Shown: piece after piece, positions 1-6,560 of the stretch
How positions within the stretch are numbered: the stretch's first letter is position 1
How the letters are laid out: each line of letters starts with the position of its first letter
Assembly (NCBI GenBank): GCA_937907305.1
Contig: CALERQ010000197.1
Location: forward strand, 1-14,788
Origin: an uncultured Clostridia bacterium
GTDB taxonomy: Bacteria > Bacillota > Clostridia > Oscillospirales > Ruminococcaceae
Reading direction: 5' to 3'
Length of the DNA: 14,788 nucleotides
Program-made: the position numbers and the translations under genes
The notes under the pieces: model-generated
The model's database searches: none
Seen by the model: the letters and a program-made list of their open reading frames with translations, nothing else
What the model was told of the DNA's origin: nothing

Positions 1-2
1 AA

Positions 3-704
3 CTGGGCTTCGAGGGCTATCCCCAGCTGCAAAAATCCCTGCAGGATATCATCCGCAACCGGCTGACCACCGTGCAGCGCATGGAGATCATTGACGAGCA
101 GCTTTCCGGCGGCGTGGATGTCCTGCACCGGGTCATGTCCTCCGATGCCGATAAGATCCGGCGCACGCAGGAGGAGATAGACCCCAAAGACTTTGATACC
201 GTCATTGATTCCATCATCGGCGCTCACCGCATCTATATCCTGGGCCTGCGTTCCTCCGGGGTATTAGCCGGGTTCCTTTCCTTCTACTTCAATCACATCT
301 TTGAGGATGTGGTAAATGTAGGGGCCGCCCAGGGGGAGACCTTTGAGCAGATGCTGCGCATCGGGCCCAACGATGTGCTCATCGCCATCAGCTTCCCCCG
401 GTATTCCCAGCGGACGCTGAAGGCGGTCCATTACGCCAAAAAGCAGGGCGCCTGCATCATCGGCATTACCGATTCCACCAGCGCGCCGCTGGCCGCCATG
501 GCCAACCATGTGCTGCTGGCCCGCAGCGAGATGGCTTCCTTCGTCGATTCGCTGGTGGCGCCCATGAGCCTGCTGAATGCCATCATTGTGGCGGTGGGCC
601 TGCGCAAAAAGCATGAGACCAGCAATACCTACGCCATGCTGGAACGCATCTGGAGCGAATACGATGTGTACGAGAAAAATGAGGAGATCCATTCCGCGCC
701 ATGA
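3..704 (+). CDS. MurR/RpiR-family transcriptional regulator, 5'-truncated by window edge
   Basis: The reading frame is open from the first complete codon at position 3 to TGA at 702-704, so the gene starts outside the window. The GTG at 72 is internal and not the true start. About 233 residues are visible. The first residues (LGFEGYPQLQ, then a helix with NRLTTVQRM) match the linker that follows the N-terminal helix-turn-helix in RpiR proteins; that HTH is almost wholly missing here. The remainder is a sugar isomerase (SIS) domain: a strand-loop with YILGLRSSG for phosphate binding, the segment NDVLIAISFPRYS, and GACIIGITDS. Such proteins are usually about 280 residues, which fits a loss of roughly 50. 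Family members bind phosphosugars and control sugar or amino-sugar genes; the effector and targets cannot be read here. The stop overlaps the next start (ATGA at 701-704), indicating translational coupling to the flavoprotein gene. Confidence 0.9.
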   Translation: MGFEGYPQLQKSLQDIIRNRLTTVQRMEIIDEQLSGGVDVLHRVMSSDADKIRRTQEEIDPKDFDTVIDSIIGAHRIYILGLRSSGVLAGFLSFYFNHIFEDVVNVGAAQGETFEQMLRIGPNDVLIAISFPRYSQRTLKAVHYAKKQGACIIGITDSTSAPLAAMANHVLLARSEMASFVDSLVAPMSLLNAIIVAVGLRKKHETSNTYAMLERIWSEYDVYEKNEEIHSAP

Positions 705-1939
705 GAAACGAATTTGACCGGATCGTCATCGGCGGCGGAGCCGCTGGCTTATTCGCGGCGGGGTGGGCCGCCAAAAGCGGCCTGCGGGTACTGGTACTGG
801 AAAAGCGGGAGCGTCCCGCGCGCAAAATACTGGTGACCGGCAAGGGCCGCTGCAATGTGACCAACAACTGCACCCCGCAGGAATTCATAGCGGCGGTGCG
901 GCGCAACCCCCGTTTTTTGATGAGCGCCATCTATGCCATGACGCCGCAGGACGCCATGGCCTGCTTTGAGGAGCTGGGGGTGGCACTGAAAACCGAGCGC
1001 GGCAGCCGGGTATTCCCGGTGAGCGACCGCGCCATGGATATTGCCGACGCGCTGGTGCGCTTTGCCCGGCAGGGCGGCGTACAGATAAAGCAGGCCACCG
1101 TCAGCGAGCTCATCCAAAAGGACGGTGCCGTAGTGGGCGTCAAAACCGAAGCAGGCGAAGAATTCTTTGCCCCGCTGACCATCCTGGCGACCGGCGGCAA
1201 AAGCTACCCCGGCACCGGCAGCGACGGCAGCGGCTACGCCCTGGCGGCCGCCGTGGGACACACCATTCTGCCGCCGCGGCCCTCGCTGGTGCCCATCATC
1301 TGCGAAAATACGGACAAGCAGTTTACCACGCTGATGGGGCTTTCGCTGCGCAATGTGACACTGAACCTCATCCAAAAGAAAACCGGCAAGGTGATATACA
1401 GCGAGCTGGGCGAGATGCTGTTCACTCATTTCGGCATCAGCGGGCCGCTGGCCCTGACCGCCAGCAGCTATATGGATGTTCCCACCGACTACCGCATCAC
1501 CATCGACTGCAAGCCGGGGCTGACCGCCGAGCAGCTGGATGCCCGGATGCTGCGGGACTTTGAGGGGAGCCCCAACCGGGCCTTTGGCAACGCGCTGGAG
1601 GCGCTGCTGCCCCGTTCCCTTATCCCTGTGGTGGCGGCCAAAAGCGGCATCCCGGCCGAGCGGCGGGTGAACCAGCTGACCCGTGAGGAACGGCTGAAGC
1701 TGGGGGCGCTGATCAAGGCCTTCCCGCTGACCCCGCAGGCGCTGCGGCCCATCGAGGAGGCGGTCATTACCGCCGGGGGCGTAAGCGTAAAGGAGATAGA
1801 CCCCCGCACCATGCGAAGCAAGCTGGTGAAGGGGCTGGCTTTTGCCGGCGAGGTGATGGATGTGGACGCTGTGACCGGCGGTTATAATCTGCAAATTGCC
1901 TGGTCTACCGGCTACCTGGCCGGGACGGCCGACCTATAA
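701..1939 (+). CDS. NAD(P)/FAD-dependent oxidoreductase, HI0933/BaiN-like family
   Basis: A complete 412-residue flavoprotein. The N-terminus carries an FAD-binding Rossmann motif GGGAAG (residues 11-16) with the ribose-binding acidic residue E34 at the end of the second strand. It is followed by TGKGRCNVTN (46-55), a signature of the HI0933/YhiN/BaiN family. The C-terminal FAD-contact block GEVMDVDAVTGGYNLQ is present about 25 residues from the end. Length is normal for the family. The best-known relative, BaiN of bile-acid-dehydroxylating clostridia, is a flavin oxidoreductase; databases also use the name aminoacetone oxidase family. The in vivo substrate of this copy is unknown, so no symbol is given. 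The gene overlaps the RpiR stop by ATGA. It is followed by cmk and ispH-S1, an order common in clostridia, so it probably rides with a housekeeping cluster. No T-rich terminator follows it; a structured repeat does. Confidence 0.88.
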   Translation: MRNEFDRIVIGGGAAGLFAAGWAAKSGLRVLVLEKRERPARKILVTGKGRCNVTNNCTPQEFIAAVRRNPRFLMSAIYAMTPQDAMACFEELGVALKTERGSRVFPVSDRAMDIADALVRFARQGGVQIKQATVSELIQKDGAVVGVKTEAGEEFFAPLTILATGGKSYPGTGSDGSGYALAAAVGHTILPPRPSLVPIICENTDKQFTTLMGLSLRNVTLNLIQKKTGKVIYSELGEMLFTHFGISGPLALTASSYMDVPTDYRITIDCKPGLTAEQLDARMLRDFEGSPNRAFGNALEALLPRSLIPVVAAKSGIPAERRVNQLTREERLKLGALIKAFPLTPQALRPIEEAVITAGGVSVKEIDPRTMRSKLVKGLAFAGEVMDVDAVTGGYNLQIAWSTGYLAGTADL

Positions 1940-1950
1940 TAAAACTCTGC

Positions 1951-2072
1951 GAAAGCCGGGGGCCCGCCGCCCCGCGGCGGCAGCCCGCAGGGCTGCCGCC
2001 GGAGGGGCGCCCCCTGCGAGGGCGCCCCTTACCGCGCCGTAGGCGCGGGCGGGGCGGCGGGCCCCGGCTTTC
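1951..2072. repeat. Cloverleaf-type structured intergenic element A
   Basis: The 167-bp gap between the flavoprotein gene and cmk is filled by nested inverted repeats. An outer stem pairs 1951-1973 with 2051-2072 (22 bp, one bulged G). It encloses three hairpins: 1975-1985/1991-2001 (11 bp), 2003-2012/2020-2029 (10 bp) and 2032-2038/2042-2048 (7 bp, loop GTA). Only 1-2 nt separate the arms. No T-run follows, so it is not a standard intrinsic terminator. It ends 34 bp before the cmk start. It shares its architecture, but not its sequence, with elements at 4808, 6561 and 13486. Confidence 0.85.
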
Positions 2073-2106
2073 TGCACAGACTATCCCGAAAGGCAGGAAA
2101 AACACC

Positions 2107-2787
2107 ATGGTCTCCATCGCGATCGACGGGCCGGCAGGGGCCGGCAAAAGCAGCATCTGCGGGCGGTTGGCCCGGGAGCTGCACTACCTGCATATCGATA
2201 CCGGCGCGCTGTACCGCGCGGTGGGCCTTTTTGTGCTGCGGCAAAATAAAAACCCCGCCGACCCCGCCGATGTCCTTCCCCTGCTGCCGCGGGTCCACAT
2301 TGACCTGCGGTTTGAGAAAGGCGAGCAGCGCATCCTGCTGAATGGCGAGGATGTTTCGGAAGCCATCCGCCTGCCGGAGGCCTCCGCGGCCGCCTCTGCC
2401 GTTTCCGCCATCCCGGAGGTACGGGCCTACCTGCTGGAGCAGCAGCGCAGCCTGGCCCGGCAGTACAATGTCATCATGGATGGCCGGGATATCGGCACGG
2501 TGGTGCTGCCCCAGGCCACCATTAAAATTTACCTGACTGCCGCCCCGGAGGCCCGGGCCCGCCGCCGCTGGCTGCAGCAGCAGAAAAAAGGCATAACGGA
2601 AAGCTACGAGGAGGTGCTGGCCGCCGTCATCAAGCGGGACTACGATGACAGCCACCGGGCTGCCGCTCCGCTGCGCCAGGCGGAGGACGCATGGCTGTGC
2701 GACAGCACCCATCTGGACTTTGAGGGAACGGTGCAGGCCATGCTCACCTACATCCGGCAGCGGATAGAGGAGACACCATGCAGGTGA
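2107..2787 (+). CDS. cmk: (d)CMP kinase (cytidylate kinase)
   Basis: A cytoplasmic nucleoside monophosphate kinase that transfers phosphate from ATP to CMP or dCMP, supplying CDP/dCDP for nucleic acid and phospholipid synthesis. It is 226 residues, the usual length. The P-loop GPAGAGKS is at residues 8-15. DTGALYRAV (31-39) is the CMP-site block, DGRDIGT (125-131) is the family signature, and the lid/base-contact region with RDYDDSHR follows near 177-184. Start: ATG 2107 is directly ahead of the conserved SIAIDGPAG strand, with a modest purine-rich site (AAAGGCAGG) about ten bases upstream. It overlaps ispH by 10 bp (2778-2787), so the two are coupled. In many clostridia an acyltransferase gene (plsC) lies between cmk and ispH; it is absent here. 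Confidence 0.96.
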   Translation: MVSIAIDGPAGAGKSSICGRLARELHYLHIDTGALYRAVGLFVLRQNKNPADPADVLPLLPRVHIDLRFEKGEQRILLNGEDVSEAIRLPEASAAASAVSAIPEVRAYLLEQQRSLARQYNVIMDGRDIGTVVLPQATIKIYLTAAPEARARRRWLQQQKKGITESYEEVLAAVIKRDYDDSHRAAAPLRQAEDAWLCDSTHLDFEGTVQAMLTYIRQRIEETPCR

Positions 2788-4742
2788 CCGTCGCCAAAAC
2801 CGCCGGGTTCTGCTTTGGGGTGCGGCGGGCGCTGGAGCTGACCCAAAAGAGCGCTGCCCTCTCCCCCACCTGTACGCTGGGGGAGCTCATCCATAACCGG
2901 CAGGTGGTGGAGGAGCTGGCCGGGGAAGGCGTCACGGTGATAGAGCGCCCCGAAGACGCCCCCGCCGGTGCCGCTGTGGTGATCCGCTCCCACGGGGTAG
3001 GGCCGCAGGTCTATGATACCCTGCGGGCACAGGGCAGCCCTGTAATAGACGCCACCTGTCCCTTCGTCAAAAGGATCCACCAAATTGCCGCCGAGGTACC
3101 GGAGGACGGGCTGCTGCTGCTGGCCGGCCGCCGGGAGCATCCGGAGGTGCAGGGCATCCTGGGGTACTGCCGGGGACAGGCTTTGGTCTTCTCTTCGGCG
3201 GAGGAAATGCAGGAACTGCTGGCATTCCTGCCATCGGATGGCAATATCCCCGTCATTTTGGCGGCTCAGACCACATTTTCTTTGCGCGAATGGGAGAAAA
3301 TATTATTTTTCGCAAAAAAAGTGTGTACAAATCTAAAAGTATTTGATACAATATGTAGAGCGACCATTGAACGGCAGTCCGAGGCAAAACAGCTGGCCCA
3401 ATCTGCCGATGCCATGGTGGTGGTAGGGGGACTGCACAGTGCCAATACCACGGCTCTGGCGGCGCTGTGCGGCAGCTACTGTCCCACGGTGCAGGTCGAA
3501 ACGGCGGACCAGCTGGAACGCCACCGGGAGGCCCTGCGGGGCGCCCGCTTTATCGGTATTACTGCCGGCGCTTCAACCCCGGCTTGTATCATTAAGGAGG
3601 TTCAAAATTCCATGAGCGTATTGGAAAACAACACTGAAGAAATGAACTTTGGGGAGCTGCTCGATCAATACTCCAAAAGTATACATAATGGGGAGAAGGT
3701 AACGGCCGTTGTTACAGGCATTAAGCCGACGGAAATTTCGGTAGACGCCGGAACCAAGCATGCCTGTTATGTACCGCTGGATCAGCTGACCAGCGATCCC
3801 TCTGCCAAGCCCGAGGATATCGTCAAGATCGGCGATGAGCTGGAGCTGATGGTCGTCCGCGTCAACGATGTGGAAGGCACCGCCATGCTCTCCAAGACCC
3901 GCCTGGATGCCGTAGCCGGCTTCGAGAAGGTCATGAATGCCGGCGAGACCGGCGAAGTCCTGACCGGCGTTGTCACCGAGGTCATCAAGGGCGGCGTTCT
4001 GGTCCTCACCAATGGCGTCAAGGTATTCATCCCCGCCAGCCAGACTGGTGTTCCCCGCGATGGCGACCTGAATACCCTGCTGCGCAAGGAAGTCAGCTTT
4101 AAGATCCTGGAGACCAACCGTCAGCGCCGCCGTGCTGTCGGCTCCATCAGCGTAGTGGCCCGCGAGGCCCGCAAGGAGCTCGCTCAGAAGTTCTGGGACG
4201 AGGTAGAGGTAGGCAAGGTTTACACCGGCAAGGTGAAGAGCCTGACCAACTTTGGCGCCTTTGTAGACCTGGGCGGCGTGGATGGCCGTATTGGCCTGAC
4301 CGACCTGACCTGGCTGCGCGTCAAGAGCCCCGCTGAGGTCGTTTCCATCGGTGATACCGTAGAGGTTACTGTAAAGGATATCGACCGCGAGAACAACCGC
4401 GTGTCCCTCATCTACAAGAAGACCGAGGACAATCCCTGGGAGAAGATCAAGACCATGTATCAGGTCGGCGATGTTGTTCCCGTCAAGATCATGTCCATCA
4501 CCACCTTCGGCGCCTTTGCGCAGATCATCCCCGGCATCGACGGTCTGATCCACATCTCTCAGATCGCCCGTGAGCGCGTGGAGAAGGTAGCGGATAAGCT
4601 TTCCGTTGGCCAGGTAGTGGATGCCAAGATCACCGAGCTGGATTATGACCGCCATCGTGCCAGCCTGTCCATCAAGGCTTTGCTCACCGAGGAAGCCCCC
4701 GAGGAGGAGACTGCCGAGGAAGAGGCTCCCGCCGAGGAATAA
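2778..4742 (+). CDS. ispH-rpsA: Bifunctional HMBPP reductase (IspH) - ribosomal protein S1 fusion
   Basis: One 654-residue frame encodes two proteins known separately elsewhere. Residues 1-278 are IspH, the [4Fe-4S] enzyme reducing HMBPP to IPP/DMAPP in the MEP isoprenoid pathway. The three cluster cysteines C12, C94 and C193 are present, with substrate residues H39, H72, H121, E123, T165, S221/N223 and S266 in the expected order. Residues 279-654 are an S1 protein with four S1 (OB-fold) repeats at about 303-373, 391-460, 479-548 and 562-634, then a Glu-rich tail. Repeats 3 and 4 carry the best RNA-binding motif (NFGAF, TFGAF). The fusion is known in clostridia. A GAGGAG site five bases before ATG 2778 supports the first start. 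The S1 half is less GC-extreme and uses codons typical of highly expressed genes. An internal ribosome binding site and start lie at the junction (see separate entry). Confidence 0.94.
   Translation: MQVTVAKTAGFCFGVRRALELTQKSAALSPTCTLGELIHNRQVVEELAGEGVTVIERPEDAPAGAAVVIRSHGVGPQVYDTLRAQGSPVIDATCPFVKRIHQIAAEVPEDGLLLLAGRREHPEVQGILGYCRGQALVFSSAEEMQELLAFLPSDGNIPVILAAQTTFSLREWEKILFFAKKVCTNLKVFDTICRATIERQSEAKQLAQSADAMVVVGGLHSANTTALAALCGSYCPTVQVETADQLERHREALRGARFIGITAGASTPACIIKEVQNSMSVLENNTEEMNFGELLDQYSKSIHNGEKVTAVVTGIKPTEISVDAGTKHACYVPLDQLTSDPSAKPEDIVKIGDELELMVVRVNDVEGTAMLSKTRLDAVAGFEKVMNAGETGEVLTGVVTEVIKGGVLVLTNGVKVFIPASQTGVPRDGDLNTLLRKEVSFKILETNRQRRRAVGSISVVAREARKELAQKFWDEVEVGKVYTGKVKSLTNFGAFVDLGGVDGRIGLTDLTWLRVKSPAEVVSIGDTVEVTVKDIDRENNRVSLIYKKTEDNPWEKIKTMYQVGDVVPVKIMSITTFGAFAQIIPGIDGLIHISQIARERVEKVADKLSVGQVVDAKITELDYDRHRASLSIKALLTEEAPEEETAEEEAPAEE
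3324..3352 (+). promoter_or_regulatory. Candidate internal promoter inside the IspH part, upstream of S1
   Basis: Within an AT-rich island (about 3285-3360) in otherwise GC-rich coding sequence there is TGTACA (3324-3329), a 17-bp spacer and an extended -10, TGaTACAAT (-10 hexamer 3347-3352). The -35 matches four of six consensus bases and the -10 five of six. It lies about 260 bp before the internal S1 start. Coding constraint (a Phe/Lys/Ile/Asn-rich conserved IspH segment) may explain part of the AT richness. Confidence 0.4.
3594..3614 (+). promoter_or_regulatory. Internal Shine-Dalgarno and in-frame ATG for free ribosomal protein S1
   Basis: AAGGAGG (3594-3600) is a perfect anti-16S match. 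It is followed 11 bases later by ATG at 3612-3614, which is in frame and encodes residue 279 of the fusion. That is exactly where the IspH fold ends (GITAGASTP block, then a short helix) and the S1 leader begins. Translation from it would give a 376-residue S1 protein. The position at a domain boundary makes chance unlikely. Confidence 0.65.
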
Positions 4743-4761
4743 TCTCTAAGCAAAATTATCC

Positions 4762-4793
4762 GTCCCCTGGCCGCTGTGGCCGGGGGACTTTTT
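4762..4793 (+). terminator. Rho-independent terminator after ispH-S1
   Basis: An 11-bp stem pairs 4762-4772 with 4778-4788 (one G-T wobble), has a 5-nt loop GCTGT, and is followed by TTTTTCTT. It begins 20 bp after the stop codon. Confidence 0.9.
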
Positions 4794-4807
4794 CTTGTCG
4801 GCTGCTT

Positions 4808-4928
4808 TTGCGGTGGGGGACAGCTCCGGGCCGCAGGCACCCCGGCTGCGCCGGGGCCGGCGGGCGCAGCCCGCCGCGGCCGTCCGGAGGACGGCCGGCC
4901 TGCGGCCCGAAGCCTGCCCCCACCGCAA
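4808..4928. repeat. Cloverleaf-type structured intergenic element B
   Basis: The outer stem pairs 4808-4819 with 4917-4928 (12 bp) and 4827-4837 with 4899-4909 (11 bp), separated by a 7-nt internal loop on each side. Three perfect hairpins sit inside: 4840-4846/4850-4856 (7 bp, loop TGC), 4858-4865/4869-4876 (8 bp, loop GCA) and 4877-4885/4889-4897 (9 bp, loop GGA). Junctions are 0-2 nt. It starts 15 bp after the S1 terminator and ends 35 bp before the -35 box of the PerR-like gene. Confidence 0.88.
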
Positions 4929-4962
4929 GAAATAATTTTTTCGCAAACTCCGCCCTTTGCCA

Positions 4963-4991
4963 TTGACAAACCGGCCATTTTCTGTTATTCT
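4963..4991 (+). promoter_or_regulatory. Sigma-A type promoter of the PerR-like gene
   Basis: A perfect -35 TTGACA (4963-4968), 17-bp spacer and extended -10 TGtTATTCT (-10 hexamer 4986-4991). The predicted transcript starts near 4998, about 30 bp before the start codon. Confidence 0.8.
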
Positions 4992-4993
4992 TA

Positions 4994-5007
4994 AACAAAT
5001 AATTGTT
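4994..5007. promoter_or_regulatory. Possible Fur/PerR-family self-operator
   Basis: AACAA-N4-TTGTT forms a 5-bp-armed AT-rich dyad lying across the predicted transcription start. It fits only loosely (about 8 of 14 positions) with the Per box TTATAATNATTATAA, so autoregulation is suggested by position more than by sequence. Confidence 0.35.
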
Positions 5008-5028
5008 ACTAATTAAGGAGTGACCTCA

Positions 5029-5412
5029 TTGAAATATTCCCGCCAAAGAGAGCTGATCCTGGAAACCGTCCAGCGCTCCGATGACCACCCCACCGCGGAT
5101 ACCATCTATACCCGGGTGCGGGCACAGGACCCCAAAGTGAGCCTGGGCACCGTGTACCGCAACCTGAACCTGCTGTGCGAAAACGGACAGCTACTCAAGG
5201 TCCCGATCCCCGGGGCCAGCGACCGCTTTGACCACACGCTGGGCGACCACGCCCATGCCTACTGCGAGGTGTGCGGCAGCGTGACCGATGTGCTGCCCCA
5301 GGCCCTGCCCATGCTGCAGGAGGCCCTGAAGGAAGGCTGCGGCTTCCAGGTACGGCAGATGAACCTGGTGCTGGAGGGCATCTGCCCCGAGTGCCAAAAG
5401 GAAATGCAATAA
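5029..5412 (+). CDS. Fur-family metalloregulator, PerR-like
   Basis: A 127-residue DNA-binding repressor of the Fur family. Start choice: AAGGAG (5015-5020) lies eight bases before TTG 5029. The upstream in-frame GTG at 5020 overlaps that site and is rejected. The winged helix occupies about residues 1-60 (HPTADTIY, VSLGTVYRNL). The structural zinc site is C79/C82 and C119/C122. All five PerR regulatory-metal ligands can be aligned by spacing: H20, D68, H74, H76 and D87. Aspartates at 68 and 87, and the ASDRFD context, favour PerR (peroxide sensing by metal-catalysed His oxidation) over Fur. This assignment is by motif spacing, not by experiment. The gene stands alone between its own promoter and a terminator; no catalase or rubrerythrin gene is adjacent, so its targets are elsewhere. 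Confidence 0.87.
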   Translation: MKYSRQRELILETVQRSDDHPTADTIYTRVRAQDPKVSLGTVYRNLNLLCENGQLLKVPIPGASDRFDHTLGDHAHAYCEVCGSVTDVLPQALPMLQEALKEGCGFQVRQMNLVLEGICPECQKEMQ

Positions 5413-5422
5413 TCCCCATAGC

Positions 5423-5452
5423 AAAAAGTCCCCCCAATGGGAGGGACTTTTT
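5423..5452. terminator. Bidirectional terminator between convergent genes
   Basis: AAAAAGTCCC (5423-5432) pairs with GGGACTTTTT (5443-5452). Three further G-C pairs cap it around an AAT loop with one bulged A. T-runs exist on both strands, so it can end the PerR-like transcript (stop 5412) and the opposing unknown gene (stop 5471). Confidence 0.9.
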
Positions 5453-5470
5453 CTTTTGCCTTGCGGCAGA

Positions 5471-5740
5471 TCATTTTTCCGTGGTCTTGACCCCCAGCGC
5501 CTTGACAGCCGCTGTAAAGGCGGATTTCTTTACATAAATGAAGTAAGCGGTCACCATTTCAGCCTGCTTGCCAAAGCTGCCGTCCCGCGGCCGTTCCGAG
5601 GTAATGGCATGGGGCGCGGTCCGGTGGATCTCCCGCACCAGGTAGGCAATGTTCTGCTCCGCCAGCACCCGGCAGATGTGGATCTTTTCCTCCAGCGCAT
5701 AGGTGACAGCCAGCTGGCGGCGGTTAAAAATGGTGATCAT
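5471..5740 (-). CDS. Small conserved-looking protein of unknown function (89 aa)
   Basis: I do not recognise a named family. The start is ATG at 5740-5738, chosen because AAAGGAG lies seven bases upstream; the longer frame to 5770 would bury that site. The protein is soluble and of mixed alpha/beta appearance: a strand (ITIFNRR), a helix rich in Glu/Ala (about 15-30), a strand (IAYLVREIHR), a Gly/Ser/Arg loop (48-57), and a C-terminal strand FIYVKKS followed by a helix. No signal peptide, membrane segment or cysteine metal motif is visible. It lies 69 bp downstream of deoC on the same strand with no terminator between. The gap is AT-rich and could hold a weak promoter of its own. From memory, similar short proteins with a YxIYVKK ending occur in other clostridia, but I cannot verify that here. 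Confidence 0.72.
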   Translation of the reverse strand: MITIFNRRQLAVTYALEEKIHICRVLAEQNIAYLVREIHRTAPHAITSERPRDGSFGKQAEMVTAYFIYVKKSAFTAAVKALGVKTTEK

Positions 5741-5809
5741 AAACTCACTCCTTTGCAAAATATAATACAAAATGTAATATCATTCGACTTTATGCTGTTT
5801 GTTGTGCTG

Positions 5810-6466
5810 TTATTCGGCGGCCGCCACAATAGCGATTCCCGCGGAAGCGCCAATGCGATTGGCCCCGGCTTCGATCATCGCCATCGCGGTCGCATAGTCC
5901 CGGATGCCGCCGCTGGCCTTCACGCCCATCTCCGGCCCCACGGTTTTCCGCATCAGGGCAATATCATGGGTGGTGGCCCCGCCGGTGGAAAAGCCGGTGC
6001 TGGTCTTGACAAAATGCGCCCCGGCGGCCTTGGCGGCCTCGCAGGCTTTCACCTTCTCCTCATCGGTCAGCAGGCAGGTCTCAATGATAACCTTGACGGT
6101 ATGTCCGGCCGCGGCCTTCACCACACCCTCAATATCCCGCTGTACCAGTGCCCAGTCGCCGGCCTTGGCTGCGCCCACATGGATGACCATATCCAGCTCC
6201 TCGGCGCCCATGGCGGCACAGCTGGCGGCTTCGGCGGCTTTCTGCTCCGGGGCAATGGCGCCCAAGGGGAACCCCACCACGCAGCATACCTTCACGCCGG
6301 TATCCTTCAGCAGGCGGGCGGCCAGCGGAATATAAACCGGATTGACGCACACACTGGCAAAGTGATACTCCGCCGCTTCAGCGCACAGCTTCTCGATCTG
6401 GGCCGGGGTGGCCTCAGGCTTGAGCAGGGTATGGTCTATCATCGCGGCAATCGTCTTCTTATCCAT
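5810..6466 (-). CDS. deoC: Deoxyribose-phosphate aldolase
   Basis: A cytoplasmic class I aldolase that splits 2-deoxy-D-ribose 5-phosphate into glyceraldehyde 3-phosphate and acetaldehyde during deoxynucleoside salvage. It is 218 residues, normal for the bacterial type. The Schiff-base lysine is K154 in FVKTSTGF, the second active-site lysine is K183 in VKASGGIR, and the proton-relay aspartate is D92 in ELDMVI. The IDHTLLKP block near the N-terminus is typical. Start: ATG at 6466-6464 has GGAGG eight bases upstream. An in-frame ATG five codons earlier overlaps that site and is rejected. No other deo genes are adjacent. An unknown small gene follows in the same direction. The promoter at 6505-6534 is constitutive-looking; no DeoR-type operator is evident. 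Confidence 0.96.
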   Translation of the reverse strand: MDKKTIAAMIDHTLLKPEATPAQIEKLCAEAAEYHFASVCVNPVYIPLAARLLKDTGVKVCCVVGFPLGAIAPEQKAAEAASCAAMGAEELDMVIHVGAAKAGDWALVQRDIEGVVKAAAGHTVKVIIETCLLTDEEKVKACEAAKAAGAHFVKTSTGFSTGGATTHDIALMRKTVGPEMGVKASGGIRDYATAMAMIEAGANRIGASAGIAIVAAAE

Positions 6467-6504
6467 CGTTTTTACCTCCATTTATTGTGGTTTTCTCCTC
6501 TCCC

Positions 6505-6534
6505 AGTATAGCACAGTCCCCGCCCTCGGCGCAA
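6505..6534 (-). promoter_or_regulatory. Promoter of deoC
   Basis: On the minus strand, TTGCGC (6534-6529; three of six consensus bases) is followed by an 18-bp spacer and an extended -10, TGcTATACT (hexamer 6510-6505). The strong extended -10 compensates for a weak -35. Confidence 0.6.
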
Positions 6535-6560
6535 GATGGCTCCGCCCTGTTTCCTGCCGC

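Noticed and set aside
1951..2072. Element A read as a tRNA or CRISPR-like repeat
   Set aside because: The stems are too long, there is no anticodon loop or T-loop consensus, and there are no regularly spaced direct repeats.
3573..4655. A 360-codon minus-strand frame opposite ribosomal protein S1
   Set aside because: Its sequence is antisense to conserved S1 repeats; the apparent internal repetition simply mirrors the S1 repeats.
4960..5020. A classical Fur box (GATAATGATTATCATTATC)
   Set aside because: The region is AT-rich but matches only loosely; a weak dyad is reported instead as a low-confidence operator.
5456..6511. A 351-codon plus-strand frame across deoC and the 89-aa gene
   Set aside because: It overlaps two well-supported minus-strand genes and a promoter, and has no start signal; it is a shadow frame.
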